Positions 7,555-15,608 of a DNA stretch of 42,291 bases are shown piece by piece. A program made the translations under genes and the position numbers. Source of the DNA: Hyphomicrobiales bacterium (GTDB lineage: Bacteria > Pseudomonadota > Alphaproteobacteria > Rhizobiales > Rhizobiaceae); contig UBMU01000052.1 of assembly GCA_900466605.1 (NCBI GenBank), positions 1 through 42,291 on the forward strand. The letters run 5' to 3'. The notes under the pieces were generated by a model, which was not told the DNA's origin, did no database searches, and saw nothing but the letters and a program-made list of their open reading frames with translations. Numbering within the stretch: position 1 is the first letter of the stretch; each line of letters begins with the position of its first letter.

Positions 7555-9312
7555 ATGCAGCGCAAGCTGGCCACGATTATGGTCGGGGACTTCGTAGGCT
7601 CCACGCCTGCGATGGAAGCGGATGAAGAAGGAGCGATTGACCGGATAGGTAGCGCTCTCAACACTGTTCGCGCAGTCGTCCAACGCCGTGATGGGCGGGT
7701 GTTTGGCACCGCCGGCGATGCCGTGCTCGCGGAGTTCGCGAGCCCGGTCAATGCGCTGAGGTGCGCGATCGAAGCGCGTGCTGAGATTGCGAACCTTCCA
7801 GGGACGAGCGGGGGCGACATGCGGTTTGGCCTGCATATCGCCGATGTCGTCGTTGTTGGCTCCGACCTTCGCGGTGACGGCGTAAATATCGCCGTGCGGA
7901 TCGAGTCCACCGCACTACCTGGCGAGATCGAAGTTTCCGGCGCGCTCTATGATCAAGTTCATCGGATCTCGCCCTGTGGTTTCGAGGACGCCGGGACCCG
8001 CCATTTGAAGGGAATATCAGACCCCATTCGGATCTATCGGGTTGCCGACGTCATGGACCGCCACCTATTTCAGTTCGCGCCAACCCGAACCGTACCACGC
8101 GTGACCGATCCCATAAGAACCAACTCAATCACGGTCACTCGGTTTGAAGTAGCGCCGGGAGTCGGCGAGGATCAGCGGTTTCTGGCGGAAGGCATCACAG
8201 ATGATCTCACACTCGAACTTAGCCGACTGAAGGGGCTGTTCGTAAGCTCAAGATCCGCTGCGACTGCTCTGTCGACGACAGACCCGGTGGAGATTGGCAG
8301 CCTACTTGGAGTGCACTACGTCATCAGTGGATCTATCCGGCAAACTGCCGAGGACCTTCGGCTCAATATCGCACTTACGGAGACAAGAGAGGGTCACGTC
8401 ATCTGGTCCGATCGCATAAAGCGACCGTTTCGCGAATTGCTTGATGTGATGGATGAAATCGTCGCCAGAGTTGCGGCAACGGTATCTGGCCGTGTCGAGC
8501 AATCGGAACTTTTGGCAGCCCGGCTGAAGCGCCCGGAGAGCATGACGGCTTACGAGTACTATTTGCGCGGACTGGACCATCACCGGCTGACTGGCGTTTC
8601 GGATGTCCATATACACGAAGCGATGGCCTGGTTCGAACGCTCAATGGCGGCGGATCCAGGCTTTGGTCGACCCTTTGCAATGCACGTTTGCTCTTGGAGC
8701 AATCTACCCAGCTTCGACCTTAACAGGGCCGAACAGCAGGTCTCGCACGCGCTTGCGCTCGACCCGACCGACCCAGAGGCGCATCGCATCATGGGCGCGA
8801 TCAAGATGAAATGTGGTGACTTCGTCACTGCACGCTACCACCACGTCCGTGCCCACGAACTGGCGCCGAACGACGCCTATACGCTTGGACGCAGCGCAGC
8901 GTTCTACATTTATGCTGGTGAATCCGATCATGCCTTGGAAATGTTAGACAGGGCTGAGGCGCTTGATCCATTCTTGCCTGTCTGGATAACCGAGGAACGT
9001 GTGGCCGCACTCTACAACTTGGGGCGGTATCAAGACCTGGTCCACGTCGCTTTGACGCTACCCTTCCAGACAAGGCGAACGTTGCTCTACCAGATCGCTG
9101 CAAACATAGCGCGCGGCAATTGTGGCGAGGCTCAACGGTTGGTCCGGCAGGCTCTTTCCCTCGATGGGAACCTTTCGGCAAACTACATCCAGGTACAGGA
9201 GACCTACGCGGACCCCTCTATCACGGAAACACTGATTGCGCGCAATTTTGAAGCGGGCTTGCCTTTGACATCGAAGAAGTCGAAGACAACGACGGTTGCA
9301 CAGAGCGCCTGA
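7555..9312 (+). CDS. Class III adenylate/guanylate cyclase-domain protein with TolB-like region and TPRs
   Basis: A 585-residue fusion. Residues 1-165 form a class III nucleotide cyclase domain. Metal-binding aspartates fit Asp12 (GDFVGST) and Asp55 (GTAGDAVLAEF); Asp104, Asn111 and Arg115 (SDLRGDGVNIAVRIE) fit the base-binding and transition-state residues. The lysine that normally precedes T-x-G-D and contacts adenine is Gly51 here. Residues about 190-320 resemble the TolB N-terminal-like region common in this rhizobial family (FLAEGITDDLTLELSRL, GVHYVISGSIR). Tetratricopeptide repeats fill about 325-540. No signal peptide or membrane segment is apparent. The product is likely a cytoplasmic cAMP-type signalling protein or a regulatory relative; the missing lysine makes substrate uncertain. 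It stands alone between two operons. Confidence 0.85.
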   Translation: MQRKLATIMVGDFVGSTPAMEADEEGAIDRIGSALNTVRAVVQRRDGRVFGTAGDAVLAEFASPVNALRCAIEARAEIANLPGTSGGDMRFGLHIADVVVVGSDLRGDGVNIAVRIESTALPGEIEVSGALYDQVHRISPCGFEDAGTRHLKGISDPIRIYRVADVMDRHLFQFAPTRTVPRVTDPIRTNSITVTRFEVAPGVGEDQRFLAEGITDDLTLELSRLKGLFVSSRSAATALSTTDPVEIGSLLGVHYVISGSIRQTAEDLRLNIALTETREGHVIWSDRIKRPFRELLDVMDEIVARVAATVSGRVEQSELLAARLKRPESMTAYEYYLRGLDHHRLTGVSDVHIHEAMAWFERSMAADPGFGRPFAMHVCSWSNLPSFDLNRAEQQVSHALALDPTDPEAHRIMGAIKMKCGDFVTARYHHVRAHELAPNDAYTLGRSAAFYIYAGESDHALEMLDRAEALDPFLPVWITEERVAALYNLGRYQDLVHVALTLPFQTRRTLLYQIAANIARGNCGEAQRLVRQALSLDGNLSANYIQVQETYADPSITETLIARNFEAGLPLTSKKSKTTTVAQSA

Positions 9313-9387
9313 CCGAAAAGTTCTAAGTAGGTCCCCTAGATGCCCCCTATTTCACCCCTTCGGGACGAGACAGGAAGTAGGTCTGAG

Positions 9388-10032
9388 TTACTTCGGATCA
9401 CAGCGATGAACTATCTCCGTGCCCATTGCACAGAGGTCCATTGCCATGATGATGGATGGCAACCTGGCGATTTCGGCAAATCCAACCTTTCGGTAGAATT
9501 CGGTCACCGGCTCGTTTAGATGGTTGACGCCAAGATGAACGCCAGTCGCACCCGATCGCTTGAGGGAGCAGAGAAGAGCTTCCAGCAACTCTCTCCCCAT
9601 TCCCTTTCCCTGCGCATCAGGCAGGAGATTGATATGCAAATGCGCCGGAAACCGCGTGGCTATATCGTTTGGGGCAACCTCCGGCTCGTGGAAATAATCG
9701 AGAACGTACCGATCGCCTGGAGACAGGGCTGCTCTCTGACCAAAGCGTTGCCGAAGCTCTGGCCACCAACTGTTTTTAAGTGTGGCCTCAAACTGAAGCG
9801 TGTCTGGGGTGCCGACCGCATAACCAACGACCTTGCCGTGTCTCGTCAGAACAAGGCAGGTGTCGCGACAAAACCTAAGGTAGGGAAGTGCCCAGATGAG
9901 GCCGGGGTATTGATAGTCGCTGTAGTGATCGCTTGCGTCCTTGCCGCGATCGGCAGTACGAACGCAAATATCCGACAACGCAGCTTCATCCTCGGCCGTT
10001 GCCACGCGGATGGTAAACCCGTCCATCATCAT
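9388..10032 (-). CDS. GNAT N-acetyltransferase, OGA acetyltransferase-like type
   Basis: A GNAT-fold protein of about 214 residues. The acetyl-CoA loop is seen in INLLPDAQGKGMGRELL (Q-x-x-G-x-G), followed by GVHLGVNHLNEPVTEFYRKVGF. The PAHLHINLLP and GVHLGV blocks, the earlier YLRFCRDTCLVL, and the GYAVGTPDTLQFE strand followed by a tryptophan-rich helix match the GNAT group related to the C-terminal acetyltransferase-like domain of O-GlcNAcase. Substrate is not known; sugar context suggests an amino-sugar or related small molecule. A TTG at 10041 is possible, but three consecutive ATG codons follow AAAGG, so the start is 10032 or slightly later. It sits a few bases after the Gfo/Idh gene as the last member of the ROK operon. 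Confidence 0.82.
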   Translation of the reverse strand: MMMDGFTIRVATAEDEAALSDICVRTADRGKDASDHYSDYQYPGLIWALPYLRFCRDTCLVLTRHGKVVGYAVGTPDTLQFEATLKNSWWPELRQRFGQRAALSPGDRYVLDYFHEPEVAPNDIATRFPAHLHINLLPDAQGKGMGRELLEALLCSLKRSGATGVHLGVNHLNEPVTEFYRKVGFAEIARLPSIIMAMDLCAMGTEIVHRCDPK

Positions 10033-10047
10033 ACCTTTCAAGATGCA

Positions 10048-11205
10048 CTACGCATGGGCCGTGACGCCGAGTGCAGCGTCAAAACGCGCCCAGGTTTCCG
10101 TCAAATCGATCAGCTTGCGTTCGCGGCGAGCTTCATCGATCTTGATTGCGGTCAAGCCGGCCTCGAGTGCGTCAAGAACACCGACGGGCAGTGGATCGCC
10201 ATGCAGGAGGTTTTTTGTGATATCGGCGGCCATCTGGTCGTCCGCACCATAGTGATCGGATTCGTCACCTGCGTATTTCCGCTCACAAAGGACCTGTCCG
10301 GTTGAGGCGGCATGCACGCTGAAATAGTTTCGCACAAAATCTCCCTCGGCCGTGCCCTTGGAACCGACGACGCAGAAACGGCGAAACTGGTTTGGGACGT
10401 TCAGGTTGGCGTGGAAAGCCATTGTCGAGCCGTTCTCGTATTCTACGAGTGCTGTCTGGTAGTCGACGATATCGGCATCACTGTCGAAGATCTGATCGCT
10501 GGATTTCCAACCGCTGGGCTTGCGGTAGTATTGATCACGTTCAGCGTTCGACATCACCGCCGGTGCATTATCGGGTATGAAGGACTTGCGTCCACCGAAG
10601 CTGGAGACGGCACGCGCTCGTGCACCTACCACACTCGCGTAAATGTCGAGGTCGTGACAACATTTCTCCAGGATATAGGGTCCGGCGTACTCTCTATAGC
10701 GACGCCAGTCGCGCATGAAGAACGCGCCGTGATAAGGGGCAATATGCTCAGAAGCTTCAATCGAGACAACATTGCCAATTTGGCCGTCGGCTTGTGCCTG
10801 TCGGAGGTCCCGGTATAGATCGGAGTAGCGCAACACCAGGCCGACCAGCACCTGGTCAGTCCCATATTCTGAAAGAAGAGAGGCAAGGGCGAGGGTCTGC
10901 TCTTCGCTGACAACAACGGGTTTTTCCGTAAATACCTTCAGCCCGTTCCTAAGGCCGCTTTCGATATGGTCGAGATGGAATGTGTTGGGTGAGCCGACCA
11001 TCAAGAGATCTGCGTTCGTCGAGCGAACCATTTCATCGACGGTCTCAAATCGTTTGGACGCGTGCAGACCAGAGGCTGCGACTTGCTCGAGGCCTGCAGG
11101 CTGGGGATCAACCAGCCCGACGATGGTTAGTTCGGGCACTGCTTTTTGAAATGATTTCAGCACGTTGGCCATACGATAGCCTAAACCGGCGACAGCAATT
11201 TTCAT
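10048..11205 (-). CDS. Gfo/Idh/MocA-family NAD(P)-dependent oxidoreductase
   Basis: A sugar or polyol dehydrogenase of 385 residues. The N-terminal Rossmann fold starts with IAVAGLGYRMANVL. The conserved EKP motif is at residues 94-96 (TEKPVVVS), and the C-terminal substrate domain holds the family's KxxxHD-type catalytic block KCCHDLDIY (Lys181, His184, Asp185, Asp187). The C-terminal domain also has DYQTALVEYENGSTMAFHANL and the VVGSKGTAEGDF strand. Enzymes of this family oxidise or epimerise myo-inositol, glucose and other sugars; the substrate cannot be told from sequence. It lies between the ROK regulator and the GNAT gene and probably shares their promoter. With the divergent importer and IMPase-family gene, it is likely to act on the dephosphorylated imported compound. 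Confidence 0.9.
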   Translation of the reverse strand: MKIAVAGLGYRMANVLKSFQKAVPELTIVGLVDPQPAGLEQVAASGLHASKRFETVDEMVRSTNADLLMVGSPNTFHLDHIESGLRNGLKVFTEKPVVVSEEQTLALASLLSEYGTDQVLVGLVLRYSDLYRDLRQAQADGQIGNVVSIEASEHIAPYHGAFFMRDWRRYREYAGPYILEKCCHDLDIYASVVGARARAVSSFGGRKSFIPDNAPAVMSNAERDQYYRKPSGWKSSDQIFDSDADIVDYQTALVEYENGSTMAFHANLNVPNQFRRFCVVGSKGTAEGDFVRNYFSVHAASTGQVLCERKYAGDESDHYGADDQMAADITKNLLHGDPLPVGVLDALEAGLTAIKIDEARRERKLIDLTETWARFDAALGVTAHA

Positions 11206-11246
11206 GAATGTTCTCTTTGGGATGCGCGGAGTTAATCTTTGCGAGG

Positions 11247-12470
11247 CTAATCGGCGACAAAGTCGAACCGTGTTTCCGGATCAATCGGCCTCTTGCGGCC
11301 CCTCATCAATGACAAGCGTCGAAAGTCGGGGCTACCGTGGGCGATGATCGGAAGTATTGCTGCACCTACAGCCGAGGCGACGGGGCCAAGCGCACTTGTG
11401 CACAGGCGCGCGACTGTACGGCTCTTTCTTGCCGCAACCGATGGCAGCAGGGGATAGGCCCGATCGACCAACGACGAAAGGATGACGGGCGCGAGGTTTC
11501 CGCCAACAATGATTGTCTGGGGATCGAACAGGTTTTCGATAATGGCAACAAGAACGCGCAGCCGCTTGCCGTTCAATTCCAGCCAGCCCATCAACGCCGC
11601 ATTGCGATGCTCGTAGAGCTGATCAAGCGCGCCGTCGACAATAAGGGATTGAGTGTCGCAACCCACCATCTGAGCCAGTTCGTCGAGCGAAAAGGGCGTA
11701 GTAGTTGTCGACTGCTCGGGTTGTAGCTCCGCGGGCCAGTTCAGCAGGCCGATTTCTCCTGCGTTGCTGAACGCACCCTGGAAGGGCAATCCATCGATGA
11801 CAATACCAGCGCCGAGGCCGTGGCCGACGAAAATATAGACGAAATGCGTCAGGTCGACTGCCCGCCCTGCGTGCAATTCAGCAATGGCTGCGGCCGTTGC
11901 ATCATTCTCAACGATTACCGGCTGTCCGGACGCCACTTCAAGTGCGTCGGCCATGTCGATCTTGCTCCAGCTTTGCCAGCCTGGCGAGCCGACATACTGT
12001 TCGAAATCTGCCTCCTGCAATGTCGGCATGGCGACCCCAATCCCCCAGGATGGAATGTCCTCGCACTCCTTACGGAGTTTTGTTGCGAGTTCCGTCATGA
12101 CGCGAATGCTTTCCAGCGGATCTTGCCAAGGGCTTTCGCATTCCAGGCGCACGATTTCATGGCCCTGAAGATCGCATGCGACCCCAGTCAGGAAGTCCCG
12201 GTCGAGATGAAATCCGATTGAGCAGCCGGCCCGGGCCGCAAGGGTCAGAAGCTTTTGTGGAGCACCCCGCCCACCATCTGAGTAGCTCGCTTCGTTTACG
12301 AGCCCGCGTTCGAGTAGATCTCGCGTGATGTTGGAAATTGTTTGGGGCTGCAGGCCGGTGAGTTCGACCAGATCGCCGCGACGAACCTCGCCCCTCGTGC
12401 GAATAAGATCAAAAACGAGGCGGCGATTGTAACGTCCGGAATAAGCGTGGTTGTTCCCCGCGGCTGGCAC
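11247..12470 (-). CDS. ROK-family transcriptional regulator
   Basis: A repressor-type ROK protein of 407 residues with an N-terminal winged helix (about residues 17-65: RTRGEVRRGDLVELTGLQPQ, then ISNITRDLLERG) and a C-terminal sugar-kinase-like domain. The ROK block reads VGHGLGAGIVIDGLPF then GAFSNAGEIGLLNW, and VIVENDATAAAIAE supplies the usual catalytic-type aspartate. The cysteine-rich zinc motif that normally follows GEIGH is absent, since GEIGL is followed by NWPAELQPEQS. The start is GTG. It is divergent from the AfuABC-like operon; inverted repeats in the gap are probable operators. The ligand is likely a sugar or sugar phosphate, and the regulator probably controls both its own operon and the importer. 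Confidence 0.9.
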   Translation of the reverse strand: MPAAGNNHAYSGRYNRRLVFDLIRTRGEVRRGDLVELTGLQPQTISNITRDLLERGLVNEASYSDGGRGAPQKLLTLAARAGCSIGFHLDRDFLTGVACDLQGHEIVRLECESPWQDPLESIRVMTELATKLRKECEDIPSWGIGVAMPTLQEADFEQYVGSPGWQSWSKIDMADALEVASGQPVIVENDATAAAIAELHAGRAVDLTHFVYIFVGHGLGAGIVIDGLPFQGAFSNAGEIGLLNWPAELQPEQSTTTTPFSLDELAQMVGCDTQSLIVDGALDQLYEHRNAALMGWLELNGKRLRVLVAIIENLFDPQTIIVGGNLAPVILSSLVDRAYPLLPSVAARKSRTVARLCTSALGPVASAVGAAILPIIAHGSPDFRRLSLMRGRKRPIDPETRFDFVAD

Positions 12471-12487
12471 TGGTGTCCCCTTATTAA

Positions 12488-12500
12488 TCCATTTAATGGA
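12488..12500. promoter_or_regulatory. Inverted-repeat operator candidate O1 (ROK)
   Basis: TCCATTTAATGGA has two perfect 6-base arms around one T. It lies 18 bases from the ROK start, where binding would block its own expression. Its CATTTAAT core recurs at 12599-12606, near the importer start. A ROK protein is the natural binder because it is encoded next to it. Confidence 0.5.
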
Positions 12501-12580
12501 TCATATACGCGCAAAATCGCTCTGTCCAGCCGCTGCCTGTCGCTTAAACTCGATCTAGCTCCCTGAAATAAAAGCGGTTG

Positions 12581-12617
12581 CCAATGGATTATTTTTACCA
12601 TTTAATAGATTTATTGG
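12581..12617. promoter_or_regulatory. Second inverted-repeat operator candidate O2 before the importer
   Basis: This segment runs from CCAATGGATTA to TAGATTTATTGG, an imperfect inverted repeat, and contains ACCATTTAATAGAT, a partial copy of the 12488-12500 palindrome. It ends 29 bases before the binding-protein start and so probably overlaps or follows that promoter. Two sites in one divergent gap would allow looping or dual control. Confidence 0.4.
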
Positions 12618-12645
12618 CAGTGCTGAATAAGAAGGGGAGCAGTCA

Positions 12646-13602
12646 ATGATGATAAGAAGCGCAATTGCAGCGTTGATTTCCAGCGCAACGGTTCTGGTAG
12701 CGGGCCAGGGCTTGGCTGCAGATCTGGTTGTCTACACCTCTCATGGTGAGACGACATCAGGACCGGTTTTGGACGCGTTCAAGAAAGTCCACCCGGACAT
12801 CAATGTCACCGTTGTTCGCGGTGGAACCGGCGAGGTCATTGAGCGGCTGCGCGCGGAATCGAAAAATCCCACCGCCGACATTCTCTGGGGCGGGCCAACA
12901 CAAACCTTTGATGAGAACAGCGCGCTCTTTCAGGCCTACGAGAGCAAGACAGATGCGGATATGGTGGCGGTCGATCCCAATCATATCTGGCATCCGTATA
13001 CCGTCCTTTTGCAGCCGATCATCGTCAGTACGAAGCGAGTGTCGTCCGGGGATATGCCAAAGACCCAGGCTGATCTGGTGTCTGAGAAGTGGAAAGGTCT
13101 TGGCTCTTTAATCATTCCGGATCCCGCCAAATCGGGAACTGGATATACCATCCTCTCGGCACTGGCCGGACAAATGGGATGGGAGTTTGTCGGAAATCTC
13201 GCCAAAGGAGCGCGCATCGCGCCGGGATCCGATGATGCCTTCAACGCGGTGCGTGATGGCGAAGCTGCTGTCGGCTGGATCAACGAAGATCTTGGCGCCA
13301 AGTGGAAAGCCGAGGGTCTGCCGATCGACGTGATCTATCCGGCAGACGCCGTGACCGGGCAGGTGGATGCGCAAGCAATCGTCGCCGGCGCTCAACATCT
13401 AGACGAGGCAAAGGAGTTTATTGACTTCCTCGGATCGAAGAGTTCGCACGAAGTTGTGCGAGACGCGACGGTCCGGCGCTCTGCGCGCAATGACGTGACG
13501 CCACCAAGTGTCCTTCCCGACATAGGCAGCCTTAACATCATCTCCCCGGTCGATCCCAAGCAGGTCGTGGTCGCACGTTTCCAGGAACTTCTCGGGCAAT
13601 GA
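12646..13602 (+). CDS. ABC transporter substrate-binding protein, AfuA/FbpA family
   Basis: A periplasmic type 2 binding protein of 318 residues. The signal peptide ends near residue 25 (GQGLAAD) and the mature protein starts LVVYTSHGETTSGPVLDAF. The WGGPTQTF segment and the PDPAKSGTGYTILSAL loop are typical of the family often labelled iron(III)-binding. That family also includes AfuA of Actinobacillus, shown to bind hexose phosphates. The setting here (ROK regulator, phosphatase-family gene, sugar dehydrogenase, no RirA-type box seen) favours a phosphorylated sugar or polyol as ligand. GGGGAG upstream is the ribosome binding site. It overlaps the permease start by 4 bases. Family is clear; ligand is inference. 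Confidence 0.88.
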   Translation: MMIRSAIAALISSATVLVAGQGLAADLVVYTSHGETTSGPVLDAFKKVHPDINVTVVRGGTGEVIERLRAESKNPTADILWGGPTQTFDENSALFQAYESKTDADMVAVDPNHIWHPYTVLLQPIIVSTKRVSSGDMPKTQADLVSEKWKGLGSLIIPDPAKSGTGYTILSALAGQMGWEFVGNLAKGARIAPGSDDAFNAVRDGEAAVGWINEDLGAKWKAEGLPIDVIYPADAVTGQVDAQAIVAGAQHLDEAKEFIDFLGSKSSHEVVRDATVRRSARNDVTPPSVLPDIGSLNIISPVDPKQVVVARFQELLGQ

Positions 13603-15608
13603 AGTTCTGGCGCGATAACTGGCTGCTGTTTTCGATTGTCGCGCTCCTGATTTGCACTGCGACCATTCTTCTTCCGCAGCTCCGTCTTCTCAGTGCCTCC
13701 GTCATAGGTGACGGAGGACGCTTCTCGATCGTTCATCGGGCGTCGGGCCTGGAGCCTGTTCCAGAAATGACGAGCCAGTTTGCGTTTGATGTCGTTCAGA
13801 AGAATGCAAAGGTCAGGATCACCAGAGCATCGGGCTTTGAGCTCGAAGTCGTAGCACTTGATCAGGCGACTGTCCTGCTTCGCACTGAAAGTCCAATCAA
13901 GGTCGATCGCGAAGGATCGAGCCTTGCCCTTGAGGTTGAGGGGAACACACTGCTTGTCAGCCAACAGGCGCCCCGCAGTCTCTTTAATCGGGGCGCCCTC
14001 CAAACTTTGACGGCACAGGCCGGTAGCGATGGCAGCGTCACGTTGCGGCACGCTGCGAATGCTTATCTGACCTTCGATAATCCCAAGTCCCGGGTGACGG
14101 CGTCTAATTTCCTTTCCTTCATGAGCGGCAAGGATACGCTGCGCGCGACGATGAACAGCCTTATCGTGTCGATCCCGGCAACCGCAATTGCGGCATTTAT
14201 CGGTGTGGCGCTGGCCTACGTCGTTGCGCGCTTTGACGTTGCAGGGTCAAATGCAATTATTTTCCTGGCGACAATGGCGTCCGTATCGCCGCCGTTCCTG
14301 GGAGCCTATGCGTGGCGGCTGCTGCTTGGGCGTAATGGCATTGTCACATCGGCGCTCGGTCTGGATTTCACGATTGTTGGGATGCATGGCGTTATCTGGG
14401 TTATCGCCTGGCTTGTGTTCCCTGTGATTTTTCTTCTCAGCTACGGTGCCTTCAGGGGCCTTGATGCGTCACACATAGAGGCCGCCGAAAGCCTGGGTGC
14501 AAAACCTTCTCGAACCAGGTTTTCGATCGAAATTCCGCTCGCCATGCCGGGGATTATTACGGGCCTCTATCTTGCTACCATGGCCGCCCTTTCAGATTTC
14601 GGAACACCAAGAATTATCGGGCTCGACATCAGCGTGCTGCCTGTTCTGATCTATACGTCCTTTCTCAGTGAGGCAGGTCGCAACCCAGCCCTCGCCGCAA
14701 CTGGCTCAGTTGTTCTCGTCGCGCTCTCAAGCCTTTTCTTAATGGCCCAGCAGATCTACCTGGCCCGCCGAGGCTTTGCCGTCGTCGCCGCGCGACGGCC
14801 AGAACGTCGGTCCCTATCAAAAACGGGCCATGCGGGCGCTCTCACCTTTGCCGGCATCGTTCTGTTCTTCGCGTTTGTACCTCATCTAACCGTGCTTGTG
14901 ACAAGCTTCATGGAGTGGCGGGTCGGGCTACCGCGCTTCGCATTCACCCTGGCCAACTACGCCAATATGTGGGGCAGCGGTCTGAGTTCAGCGTGGGTAA
15001 CCCTTTCGCTCGGGATAGCAGGCACAGCAGTGGCATTTGCTGCGGGCCTCGGAATAGCATTCGTCCTTGTCCGCAAGCGATACCGCTTTATCGCGACGGC
15101 ACTCAGCATGACCGTCATGATGCCTTATGTCATCCCAGGGACTGTACTCGGCATCGGGCTCATTATGATGTTCAACGATGCTCCCCTACAACTCACGGGC
15201 ACCTGGTTCATCCTCGCCCTTGCTTACGTCATCCGCAATCTGCCGTTTACGGTCAAAGCGTCCGAGGCTGCTTTGCGGCAGGTACACCCGGCCTTGGACG
15301 AAGCCGCACTTAGTCTAGGGGCCCGACCCTTCAAGGTGTTCATAAGTGTGACTGCGCCGTTGATGCTGGCTGGCGCCATCACGGGCGCGACCTTGACTTT
15401 CCTTCACATCGTCACGGAACTCTCCTCGACAATCGTCCTCTATCGTCCGCCATGGAAGCCAATGACTGCTGTGATCTTCGAGAACACACTAGTAGATGCC
15501 GATTTCGGTGTGTCGGCAGCACAGACCATCCTGCTTATGATGATCATTTACGTTCCGCTTTACCTGGTCGTCCGCTACGGCCAGTCGCAAAGGTTAGAAA
15601 ATGCCTGA
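13599..15608 (+). CDS. ABC transporter permease, AfuB/FbpB type, with periplasmic insertion
   Basis: An inner-membrane permease of 669 residues with two BPD-type transport halves. EAA-loop sequences that dock on the ATPase are visible in both: HIEAAESLGAKPSRTRFSIEIP in the first half and LDEAALSLGARPFKVF in the second. After the first membrane helix (about residues 10-35), a hydrophilic, beta-rich stretch of about 130 residues precedes the next helix near residue 185, making the protein longer than the usual 500-560 residues. This part probably faces the periplasm and may contact the binding protein. It overlaps the genes on both sides (4 and 8 bases), consistent with one translationally coupled operon. 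Confidence 0.88.
   Translation: MKFWRDNWLLFSIVALLICTATILLPQLRLLSASVIGDGGRFSIVHRASGLEPVPEMTSQFAFDVVQKNAKVRITRASGFELEVVALDQATVLLRTESPIKVDREGSSLALEVEGNTLLVSQQAPRSLFNRGALQTLTAQAGSDGSVTLRHAANAYLTFDNPKSRVTASNFLSFMSGKDTLRATMNSLIVSIPATAIAAFIGVALAYVVARFDVAGSNAIIFLATMASVSPPFLGAYAWRLLLGRNGIVTSALGLDFTIVGMHGVIWVIAWLVFPVIFLLSYGAFRGLDASHIEAAESLGAKPSRTRFSIEIPLAMPGIITGLYLATMAALSDFGTPRIIGLDISVLPVLIYTSFLSEAGRNPALAATGSVVLVALSSLFLMAQQIYLARRGFAVVAARRPERRSLSKTGHAGALTFAGIVLFFAFVPHLTVLVTSFMEWRVGLPRFAFTLANYANMWGSGLSSAWVTLSLGIAGTAVAFAAGLGIAFVLVRKRYRFIATALSMTVMMPYVIPGTVLGIGLIMMFNDAPLQLTGTWFILALAYVIRNLPFTVKASEAALRQVHPALDEAALSLGARPFKVFISVTAPLMLAGAITGATLTFLHIVTELSSTIVLYRPPWKPMTAVIFENTLVDADFGVSAAQTILLMMIIYVPLYLVVRYGQSQRLENA

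Noticed and set aside
9520..10305. 261-codon plus-strand frame over the GNAT and Gfo/Idh genes
   Set aside because: It crosses two genes on the other strand and shows no family motif.
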